From assembly GCA_001785805.1 (NCBI GenBank), contig MFUU01000006.1, forward strand, positions 4,218 through 15,120: a DNA stretch of 10,903 nucleotides, read 5' to 3'. Each line of letters begins with the position of its first letter. Within the stretch, counting starts at the first letter, position 1. A model generated the notes under the pieces. It searched no databases and had not been told where the DNA came from. It saw nothing but the letters and a program-made list of their open reading frames with translations. This document shows, one piece after another, positions 5,621 to 10,903 of the stretch. Both the position numbers and the translations under genes were made by a program. This stretch comes from Candidatus Nomurabacteria bacterium RIFCSPLOWO2_01_FULL_39_17 (GTDB lineage Bacteria; Patescibacteriota; Minisyncoccia; Phycocordibacterales; UBA9973).

Positions 5621-5687
5621 CCCGTTTAGAAATTTATTATTAATAATTTTAACCATTAAACCCCGTCTGTAAAATTTCTAACGGGAT
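5619..5687. repeat. 69-bp palindromic element over the cupin start
   Basis: Arms ATCCCGTTTAGAAATTT (5619-5635) and AAATTTCTAACGGGAT (5672-5687) are complementary apart from one extra T, with a 36-nt spacer. On the minus strand the element reads NPVRNFTDGV before a stop in one frame, and NKFLNG in the frame of the upstream cupin ATG. From memory, peptides such as NPVRNF and KFLNG recur in annotated CPR proteins, which suggests a widespread palindromic repeat; I cannot confirm this here. A nested pairing, CCCGT with ACGGG (on the minus strand), also exists. Confidence 0.7.
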
Positions 5688-5697
5688 TCATCTCGTC

Positions 5698-5706
5698 ATT
5701 TTAGCA
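5698..5706 (-). promoter_or_regulatory. Extended -10 for the cupin gene
   Basis: On the minus strand TGCTAAAAT is an extended -10 (TGn followed by TAAAAT at 5698-5703). No good -35 is visible, as is common for extended -10 promoters. A start near 5691 would place the whole palindromic element (5619-5687) in the 5' leader of the cupin mRNA. Confidence 0.4.
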
Positions 5707-5730
5707 TAAATTCTTTTTTGGGGCGAAAAG

Positions 5731-5739
5731 TGATATATT
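5731..5739 (+). promoter_or_regulatory. Extended -10 for tRNA-Glu
   Basis: TGATATATT is an extended -10 (TGn plus TATATT at 5734-5739) ending 9 nt before the tRNA 5' end, so transcription would start almost at the mature end. The -35 region is a T-rich stretch (5711-5719) without a consensus match. It is divergent from the cupin promoter. Confidence 0.45.
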
Positions 5740-5748
5740 ATTTCTATT

Positions 5749-5820
5749 GGCCCTATCGTCTAACGGCTAGGACGTATCCTTCTCAAGGATAAAATCAGAG
5801 TCCGATTCTCTGTAGGGTCA
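5749..5820 (+). tRNA. tRNA-Glu (anticodon CTC)
   Basis: The 72 nt fold as a full cloverleaf: acceptor GGCCCTA/TAGGGTC (one G-T pair), D stem GTCT/GGAC, anticodon stem TATCC/GGATA with loop TTCTCAA (5780-5786) and anticodon CTC (5782-5784), a 4-nt variable loop, and T stem CAGAG/CTCTG. It reads GAG codons; another tRNA-Glu(TTC) should exist elsewhere. The discriminator is A and no CCA is encoded. The T loop is TCCGATT (5801-5807): position 55, almost always T (pseudouridine), is C here. The rmuC stop lies only 4 nt downstream on the other strand, so no terminator fits between them. Confidence 0.95.
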
Positions 5821-5824
5821 CAAT

Positions 5825-6862
5825 TTACTCTTCTACTTTTGGTTTTTCTACTTCTAGAAGCGTAAGTTCTGGTGAAGAGCCTGTTATTCTCAATACATCT
5901 TTATCTATTTTCTTTAATTCTTTACCAGAAGAGTCGTAATGATTTACGACTGTTTTTAATGAATTGCCTAGTTTAATATGATATTCGTCATAAGATTTTA
6001 AATGCTTGCCCAAGTCTTCCACTTTCTTAATTATTTCTTTTGCCGACTCTTCTATTTTGAGAGCTTTAAGTCCCTGCAAGACTGTTTGCAAATATGCGAG
6101 GAAAGAAGTAGGAGAAGTGATAATGACTTTATATTTCCCAGCAGCGCGCTGAATTAAGTTCTCTTCACCGGCGCCAACTTTACCAGTGAGTAAATCATAA
6201 TAAATGGCTTCATGGGGAATAAACATAAAGGCAAAATCAGTAGTTCCCTGTGCCGGTTGAATATATTTGGAAGTTTCTAATATTCTATTTTTTAAATCAT
6301 CTTCAAAAACTTTTCCCAATCTTCGTCTTTCTGTTTCATCTCGTTCTTCTGCCATTTTATTATAATTTTCCAACGAGAACTTGGAATCTATCGGAATGAT
6401 TTTATCTTTCACGAACACTACCGCGTCTACGATAGTTTTATCAGGAAATTCATATTGCATCTGATAGCTACCGGGCGGCAAGACATTTTTCAAAACTGTT
6501 TCGAGATAATATTCACCAAGTATTCCGCGCTGTTTCGGATTTTTCAAAATATTCTGCAAGTCTTGTAATTGGTCGGCGAAACCGACGACTTGTTTCTGTC
6601 CTTCGGACACCCGCACCAACTCTTCCGTAACTTCGCGGATTATTTTATTTGATTCGGAGGAATGGAAACGTAAACTTTCATTAACCTGCTTATGCGTCTC
6701 GCCGATTTTACTATCTACCGTACGCGAGAGTTCATTTATCTGCTGAAGTATGAGATTTAAACCGGTGTCGTCTTTCTTTTCTTCTTTCTTGCGAGCGAAG
6801 ATAAAATAAGCGACAATTCCTCCACTAACTATTCCCAAAATTACCCAAATAATATTTTCCAT
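5825..6862 (-). CDS. rmuC: RmuC family protein (DNA recombination, predicted nuclease)
   Basis: RmuC proteins limit inversions at short inverted repeats in E. coli and are predicted nucleases of the restriction-endonuclease-like fold. This 345-aa copy has an N-terminal membrane anchor (residues 4-22), a helical, probably coiled-coil stretch (about 33-108), then the conserved RmuC core: GILGEYYLETVL (113-124), VDAVVFV (145-151), IPIDSKFSLENY (156-167), FMFIPHEAIYYDLL (212-225) and SPTSFLAYLQTVLQGL (250-265). Asp146, Asp159 and Lys161 would form a PD-(D/E)xK-like site, which is an inference from the motif spacing. It is shorter than E. coli RmuC (475 aa), mainly in the coiled coil. It follows the exonuclease gene by 9 nt on the same strand, so the two are probably co-transcribed. 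Confidence 0.92.
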   Translation of the reverse strand: MENIIWVILGIVSGGIVAYFIFARKKEEKKDDTGLNLILQQINELSRTVDSKIGETHKQVNESLRFHSSESNKIIREVTEELVRVSEGQKQVVGFADQLQDLQNILKNPKQRGILGEYYLETVLKNVLPPGSYQMQYEFPDKTIVDAVVFVKDKIIPIDSKFSLENYNKMAEERDETERRRLGKVFEDDLKNRILETSKYIQPAQGTTDFAFMFIPHEAIYYDLLTGKVGAGEENLIQRAAGKYKVIITSPTSFLAYLQTVLQGLKALKIEESAKEIIKKVEDLGKHLKSYDEYHIKLGNSLKTVVNHYDSSGKELKKIDKDVLRITGSSPELTLLEVEKPKVEE

Positions 6863-6871
6863 TTTCTTATT

Positions 6872-7582
6872 TTATTTCTCTAAATAATGTTTTAAAGTGT
6901 AAATCCAGTCTTCGTCAATGCCGTCGTTGTTTAATTTCTGATCTAAGAGCCATTGCAAATAGCCCCGGTCTATCTTTATCACTTCCTCGATTCTTTTGCC
7001 GTTGTATTTGCCGAATTTGAAAGTATGGAGAAGCGAAGGGTGTAAAGAGATTTCTATCATTTTCTCTACCGCTTCGTCTTCGCCCAAATTCTCCTCATCC
7101 ATAATTTTTTTCTTTAATCTCTTGTATAATTGCTCTAAAACCAACACATCACCCAATGCGTCATGCGCAGTAGCGTCTATTTCAATATCCAGAAAGTAGC
7201 GTAAGTATTGCAGATTATATCTGTCAATTTTTTCTTCTCTGTCCAAATGTCTGGCCAGGCGCAATGTGCAGATAAATCTTTTCGGTTCTATGTCTTCCTT
7301 TTTCAGCATTATTAAATCAAAGGGCGCGTTGTGTGCGACGACGACGGAATTCTCAAAAAGTTCTTTTATTTTATTTTTATCTCCACTTTCAGAAAAAGAG
7401 GGTTTGTCCACGAGCATTTTATTTGTTATGTGGTGCACCGCCGAAGCTTCAGGGGGAATTTTTACAGAAGGTTTATAAAGTGCGACGAAACTCTCCTTAC
7501 CGTTCTTATACGCAATCTGACATAGAAAATCTTTTTCCGTGTTGCCGGTAGTTTCGGTATCGAAAAAGACAATTTTATTCAT
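6872..7582 (-). CDS. DnaQ-like 3'-5' exonuclease (DEDDh) with ExoX-type C-terminal domain
   Basis: DEDDh exonucleases of the DnaQ/ExoX type remove nucleotides from 3' DNA ends with two metal ions. From the ATG at 7582 (236 aa) the catalytic residues are Asp8 and Glu10 (FFDTETTG, Exo I), Asp89 (VVAHNAPFD, Exo II), and His140 with Asp145 (AHDALGD, Exo III), so the site is complete. A C-terminal module, FKFGKYNGKRIEEV...YLQWLLD (about 188-214), resembles the small domain found after exodeoxyribonuclease-X-type nucleases. An ATG at 7612 would add ten residues, but a -10-like TATGAT (7608-7613, minus strand) overlaps it and the family normally begins right before the DTE motif. It lies upstream of rmuC in a likely two-gene repair operon. 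It may act as an ExoX-like repair enzyme rather than as the polymerase III epsilon subunit. Confidence 0.9.
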   Translation of the reverse strand: MNKIVFFDTETTGNTEKDFLCQIAYKNGKESFVALYKPSVKIPPEASAVHHITNKMLVDKPSFSESGDKNKIKELFENSVVVAHNAPFDLIMLKKEDIEPKRFICTLRLARHLDREEKIDRYNLQYLRYFLDIEIDATAHDALGDVLVLEQLYKRLKKKIMDEENLGEDEAVEKMIEISLHPSLLHTFKFGKYNGKRIEEVIKIDRGYLQWLLDQKLNNDGIDEDWIYTLKHYLEK

Positions 7583-7622
7583 ATGGCTTATTTTACCATA
7601 TTTTGGTATCATAATGTAGAAG

Positions 7623-7711
7623 CATTATTATTTTTGAGGCTACAGAGCGCGACGGCGCGAGTCTTGAGAAATTTTTCAGCAGAAAAATATTCGTGCTCAA
7701 AAATAGTAATG
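7623..7711. repeat. 89-bp palindromic element (copy 2), related to the one after mraZ
   Basis: Outer arms CATTATTATTTTTGAG (7623-7638) and CTCAAAAATAGTAATG (7696-7711) pair over 16 bp with one G-T. Inside, ATTTTTC (7671-7677) and GAAAAAT (7682-7688) form a 7-bp hairpin with loop AGCA, and a GCGC-rich segment (about 7647-7659) can form another. The core matches the reverse complement of the 692-797 core: TTTTGAGGCT (7632-7641), ATTTTT with AGC (7671-7680), and AAAAAT followed by CGTGC (up to 7696). It lies between the divergent exonuclease and YqeY genes. Confidence 0.7.
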
Positions 7712-7722
7712 GTTCGAAATAT

Positions 7723-8172
7723 ATGTTACACGAACAAATACAAAACGGAATAAAAGAGGCAATGATGGCCAAAGATAAGGTGCGTCTTGAAACTATGCGC
7801 GGAATGGTCGCCGGCTTTACCAATTTCCTTGTTTCTAAAAACAGAAAACCAGATGAAATGCTTATCGATGCCGAAGTATTGGAAGTTATTACTCGTCTTG
7901 CAAAACAAAGAAAAGATTCTATCGAGCAGTTCCAAAAAGGCAATAGAGAAGATTTAGTGAAGGAAGAAAAAGCCCAGCTGGCAATATTGGAAACATATTT
8001 ACCCAAGTTGATGGATAAAGGCGAGGTGGAAAAAATTGCCCAGGTCAAAAAAGATGAACTTGGTGTTACCGACGGAACGAAAAAAGGTATGCTGATGTCA
8101 GCCCTGATGAAAGAACTAAAGGGTAAGGCTGATGGAACTCTGGTAAAAGAAGTAGTTGATGCTCTGTTTTAG
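7723..8172 (+). CDS. GatB/YqeY domain-containing protein
   Basis: YqeY proteins consist of the helical tail domain found at the C-terminus of GatB, which contacts tRNA in the amidotransferase. The stand-alone function is not settled. From the ATG at 7723 the protein has 149 aa, the usual size, and contains LHEQIQNGIKEAMMAKDKVR at residues 2-21, RLAKQRKDSIEQF (58-70), and EEKAQLAILETYLPKLM (81-97), the ExxQlxIlxxYLPxqm signature of the family. A GTG at 7693 would add ten residues but lies inside the preceding palindromic element, so the ATG is preferred. No Shine-Dalgarno is seen. The MYG1-family gene starts 2 nt after the stop, implying one transcript and coupled translation. True gatB lies about 2 kb downstream on the same strand, a suggestive but unproven link. 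Confidence 0.93.
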   Translation: MLHEQIQNGIKEAMMAKDKVRLETMRGMVAGFTNFLVSKNRKPDEMLIDAEVLEVITRLAKQRKDSIEQFQKGNREDLVKEEKAQLAILETYLPKLMDKGEVEKIAQVKKDELGVTDGTKKGMLMSALMKELKGKADGTLVKEVVDALF

Positions 8173-8174
8173 AA

Positions 8175-9086
8175 ATGGAAAATAAAAATTCAAGTAAAAA
8201 ATTAGTCACACACAATGGTTCTTTTCACACGGATGATATTTTTGCCTGCGCTACCCTATCTTTGTTGTTAGAAAAGAGAGGAGAGAGTTTTGAAATAATA
8301 CGTACAAGAGACGAGGAAATAATAAAAGAAGGCGACTATGTTTTTGATGTCGGCGGGGTATATGACCCGGAGAAAAATCGTTTTGACCACCATCAAGTGG
8401 GCGAAGCGGGCAAGCGCGATAACGGTATAGAATATTCCTCTTTCGGATTAATTTGGAAAAAGTTCGGTATCGAAATCTGTGAAGACCGGAAAGTAGTTGA
8501 CTTAATAGATGAAAAACTGGTTGCGCCGATTGATGCCGGGGATAACGGTATTGATTTAGTTGAAAAGAAGTCTAAAGTTTTTCCATACTTAATACAGGAT
8601 TTTTTTAGAGTAATGCGTCCCACTTGGAGGGAGACAGATTCAAATATCGATCAAATGTTTTTAAAAAGTGTTTTAGTGGCGAAAGAAATTTTATTACGAG
8701 AAATAACTTATGCCGGAGACGCTATTATAGCTGATGAAAAAATACTCTCAATTTATCAAAACACAAAAGATAAAAGAATTATAATTTTAGATAAAAATTA
8801 TGCAAAGAAAGAAATTCTTAATAAACTTCCCGAAACTTTTTATATAATTTTTCCAAGAGAAGTTGATAATTCATGGGGAGTAGGTGCTATACGGAAAGAT
8901 TTTAGAAATTTTGAAAATAAAAAAAATTTGCCAAAATCTTGGGGCGGGCTCCGCGATACAGAATTGCAAAAAATTACCGGTGTATCGGATGCAATATTCT
9001 GCCACCGCGGGCTTTTCTTAGCTGTCGCCAAATCTAAAGAAGGCGCTAAAACGCTTGCTGAAAAAGCGCTAGTTGAAAGTTCATAA
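8175..9086 (+). CDS. MYG1 family metal-dependent hydrolase/exonuclease
   Basis: The MYG1 (UPF0160) family is DHH-like. Eukaryotic MYG1 has been reported as a 3'-5' RNA exonuclease of nucleolus and mitochondria; the role in bacteria is unknown. Family motifs are clear: VTHNGSFHTDDIFACA (residues 11-26, with His13, His18, Asp20, Asp21), VFDVGGVYDP (56-65), RFDHHQ (69-74), APIDAGDNG (117-125), WGVGAIR (234-240 region) and a C-terminal CHRGLFLAVA segment. The His/Asp set suited to metal binding is intact. The 303-aa length is close to the family norm. It follows the YqeY gene by 2 nt, and obg begins 63 bp later. Acting on RNA is an inference from the family and from the translation genes around it; a general phosphoesterase role is the alternative. 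Confidence 0.9.
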   Translation: MENKNSSKKLVTHNGSFHTDDIFACATLSLLLEKRGESFEIIRTRDEEIIKEGDYVFDVGGVYDPEKNRFDHHQVGEAGKRDNGIEYSSFGLIWKKFGIEICEDRKVVDLIDEKLVAPIDAGDNGIDLVEKKSKVFPYLIQDFFRVMRPTWRETDSNIDQMFLKSVLVAKEILLREITYAGDAIIADEKILSIYQNTKDKRIIILDKNYAKKEILNKLPETFYIIFPREVDNSWGVGAIRKDFRNFENKKNLPKSWGGLRDTELQKITGVSDAIFCHRGLFLAVAKSKEGAKTLAEKALVESS

Positions 9087-9149
9087 AGTCTTCAAGTTCA
9101 TCAAGATTTACTTTAAAAACTTTATAACTTTTTACTTTATAACTATATT
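9087..9149 (+). repeat. AT-rich spacer with short direct repeats before obg
   Basis: ACTTTATAACT occurs at 9119-9129 and 9134-9144, 15 bp apart, with a related ACTTTAAAAACT at 9110-9121. No Shine-Dalgarno precedes the obg ATG at 9150. TATAAC at 9138-9143 could act as a -10 giving a start at or next to the ATG, hence a leaderless mRNA, but no -35 is evident. Read-through from the MYG1 gene is equally possible. Confidence 0.4.
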
Positions 9150-10160
9150 ATGGCTTTTATTGATGAAATAAAAATATATGCGGAAGCCGGTCGAGGCGGG
9201 AACGGAGTCGTGCGCTGGCGACAGGAAAAATTTATTCCGAAAGGCGGTCCTGCCGGTGGAGACGGTGGCCGGGGCGGAGATTTTTTTGTACAGGCGGTAC
9301 GCGATATACACATTCTTTCGCAATATAAGGCGAAAAAATATTTTGAAGCTGGACGGGGAAAAGATGGCGGAAAGAAAAGCTTACACGGCAAATCTGGCGT
9401 TGATTATGTTTTGAAATTGCCTATCGGCTCTTTTATAAAAAATATTGAAACCGAAGAGGAGTGGGAACTGACGGAAGAAGGACAAAAGATTTTAATTCTC
9501 AGGGGCGGATATGGAGGCTTCGGCAATGAACATTTCAAAAGTTCGGTTAATACCGCCCCGAAACAATATAAAGAAGGACAAGAGGGAGAAAAGGGAAATT
9601 TTACGATAGAACTTCAACTTTTTGCCGATGTGGGATTGATTGGTTTGCCGAATGCCGGCAAGTCATCGCTCCTCAATACTCTCACCAACGCGCAGGCAAA
9701 AGTCGCAGATTACGCTTTTACCACGCTTGACCCCAATTTGGGTGATTTTTTCGGTTACACAATTGCCGATATACCGGGCCTTATTGAAGGAGCTTCAGAA
9801 GGAAAGGGCCTGGGAGTTAAATTTTTAAGACACATCAAAAGAACAAAAATGCTTGCGCACCTAGTTTCATTTGAAAATCTCAATATGCTGAAGTCTTATA
9901 AACAAATTCGCAAAGAATTAGAAAGATATGATAAAAGTTTGGATTTAGGCAAAAACGGACTTTTTTCAAAAGATGAAATAATTATTTTAACTAAAGAAGA
10001 TGTAGTAGAGGACAAGAAAACTATAACTAAAAAAGTTGCTGAATTTAAAAAGCTTGCCCCGGCCAGTAAAGGCGGGGTTTTTACCCTTTCTCTTTATGAT
10101 GATAAATCCATTAAAAAATTTAAAGACGAATTAGTGAAAATTCTAAAGAAAAAGGTATAA
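9150..10160 (+). CDS. obg: GTPase Obg (ObgE/CgtA)
   Basis: Obg is a GTPase that assists late assembly of the 50S ribosomal subunit and links to stress control. The 336-aa protein has the glycine-rich Obg fold (residues 1-157, including AGRGGNGVVRWRQEKF and PKGGPAGGDGGRGGD), then the G domain: G1 GLPNAGKS (165-172), G2 FTTLDPNLG (190-198), G3 DIPGLIEGA (207-215). The G4 motif, normally NKxD, reads TKED (281-284), so the Asn that contacts guanine is Thr. G5 is not canonical (SLYD, 314-317). There is no C-terminal OCT domain. The start is fixed by the family opening MAFIDEIKI. The gene is followed 7 nt later by gatB, so both are probably co-transcribed. Identity is firm; guanine specificity may be altered. 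Confidence 0.96.
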   Translation: MAFIDEIKIYAEAGRGGNGVVRWRQEKFIPKGGPAGGDGGRGGDFFVQAVRDIHILSQYKAKKYFEAGRGKDGGKKSLHGKSGVDYVLKLPIGSFIKNIETEEEWELTEEGQKILILRGGYGGFGNEHFKSSVNTAPKQYKEGQEGEKGNFTIELQLFADVGLIGLPNAGKSSLLNTLTNAQAKVADYAFTTLDPNLGDFFGYTIADIPGLIEGASEGKGLGVKFLRHIKRTKMLAHLVSFENLNMLKSYKQIRKELERYDKSLDLGKNGLFSKDEIIILTKEDVVEDKKTITKKVAEFKKLAPASKGGVFTLSLYDDKSIKKFKDELVKILKKKV

Positions 10161-10167
10161 TTAAACC

Positions 10168-10903
10168 ATGTCGAAGATATATTACCCGATAATCGGCTTA
10201 GAAATTCATGCTGAGTTAAAAACCCAGACGAAGATGTTTTGTGCGTGCAAGAATGATCCCGATGAAGAACACCCGAATGTAAATATCTGCCCCGTGTGCA
10301 TGGCGCATCCGGGAGCATTGCCCGTTATAAATAAAAAAGCGGTGGAGAACGTTATAAAAGTTGGCCTTGCGCTTGATGGCAAAATTGCAGACTTTACCGA
10401 ATTTGACCGCAAAAATTATTTTTACCCCGACATTCCGAAAGGATATCAAATTTCTCAATATAAATACCCGATAGTCTCCGGCGGTAAATTATTGGGCGTT
10501 GACATTACCCGCGTGCATCTGGAAGAGGATACGGGAACCAACAAACATTTGGATGACGACCCCGAAGGAAATAAACATTCCGACGGGGCAGGTTATTCAT
10601 TGATTGATTTTAATCGCGCCGGAGTGCCCTTAATGGAACTGGTAACCGAGCCAGTGATACACAATGCGAAAACAGCAGGGAATTTCGCCCGCGAGTTACA
10701 ATTACTTCTGCGTTATCTAGATGTTTCGGAAGCTAATATGGAAAAGGGAGAAATGCGCGTAGAAGCGAATATCTCTTTATCTTTCGACAAAAATAAATTT
10801 GGCACGAAAGTTGAAATTAAAAATCTAAACTCTTTCCGTAGTGTAGAGAAAGCTATCGCATATGAAATTAAAAGGATGGAAGAGCTTTATGAAACAGGGA
10901 AAG
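10168..10903 (+). CDS. gatB: Asp-tRNA(Asn)/Glu-tRNA(Gln) amidotransferase subunit B (5' part; runs off the window)
   Basis: GatB is the kinase and tRNA-binding subunit of GatCAB, which converts Glu-tRNA(Gln), and often Asp-tRNA(Asn), to the amidated form using ATP and ammonia from GatA. The frame opens with MSKIYYPIIGLEIHAELKTQ and stays open to the last base (245 codons of the usual 470-500). A zinc site is formed by Cys25, Cys27, Cys41 and Cys44 (FCAC and CPVC). Other family blocks are KGYQISQY, HLEEDTG, GYSLIDFNRAGVPLMELVTEP and KVEIKNLNSFRSVEKAI. It starts 7 nt after obg, with AAAAGG (10149-10154) about 13 nt upstream as a weak Shine-Dalgarno. Its presence implies that Gln-tRNA is made by transamidation, so the tRNA-Glu pool and glutamyl-tRNA synthetase feed this enzyme. 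gatA and gatC are not in view. Confidence 0.97.
   Translation, partial: MSKIYYPIIGLEIHAELKTQTKMFCACKNDPDEEHPNVNICPVCMAHPGALPVINKKAVENVIKVGLALDGKIADFTEFDRKNYFYPDIPKGYQISQYKYPIVSGGKLLGVDITRVHLEEDTGTNKHLDDDPEGNKHSDGAGYSLIDFNRAGVPLMELVTEPVIHNAKTAGNFARELQLLLRYLDVSEANMEKGEMRVEANISLSFDKNKFGTKVEIKNLNSFRSVEKAIAYEIKRMEELYETGK

Noticed and set aside
5749..5820. Phage or island attachment site at the tRNA gene
   Set aside because: No integrase and no direct repeat of the tRNA 3' end is found elsewhere in the window.
7583..7612. ATG at 7612 as the exonuclease start
   Set aside because: The extra ten residues precede the normal beginning of the family and overlap a -10-like sequence.
7693..7722. GTG at 7693 as the YqeY start
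   Set aside because: It lies inside the palindromic element, and the ATG at 7723 gives the normal family start and length.

Overview
The window looks like chromosomal DNA from a Patescibacteria (CPR) bacterium, most likely a Parcubacteria-type lineage. Reasons: AT-rich sequence with CPR-style protein variants (short MurF, Obg without a C-terminal domain, RsmH with PLLMTM in place of PLDMRMD), most start codons without a Shine-Dalgarno sequence, a bacterial MYG1-family protein, and several palindromic repeats between genes. The lineage is inferred from these traits; no 16S gene is present.

Layout. 1-252 is a regulatory region. It has a near-consensus divergent promoter for a gene off the left edge, a perfect DnaA box, a mraZ promoter and two MraZ-type operator repeats. 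253-5280 (+) is a reduced division and cell-wall (dcw) cluster: mraZ, rsmH, an FtsL-like membrane protein, ftsI (class B PBP) and murF. It is interrupted by a 106-bp palindromic element at the end of mraZ and by a 7-bp tandem repeat that stops exactly at the murF start codon. 5282-5620 (-) is a small sugar-isomerase-type cupin, convergent with murF and preceded by another palindromic element. 5749-5820 (+) is tRNA-Glu(CTC). 5825-7582 (-) is an exonuclease/rmuC pair of likely DNA-repair function. 7623-7711 is a second palindromic element related to the one after mraZ. 7723-10903 (+) holds a GatB/YqeY-domain protein, a MYG1-family hydrolase, the GTPase Obg, and the 5' part of gatB, which runs off the right edge.

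How they fit together. MraZ probably represses its own operon, which encodes an rRNA methyltransferase and septal peptidoglycan enzymes. The right-hand run centres on translation: a tRNA-Glu, a YqeY protein with the tRNA-binding fold, Obg for 50S assembly, and GatB for Gln-tRNA formation by transamidation.

The protein genes are mostly ordinary housekeeping genes. The unusual material is non-coding: two diverged members of one palindromic element family whose outer arms differ but each remain self-complementary; the heptamer array touching the murF ATG; a third palindromic element translated into or around a cupin start; a GC-rich insertion inside rsmH; and a small upstream ORF carrying the best ribosome-binding site in the mraZ leader.
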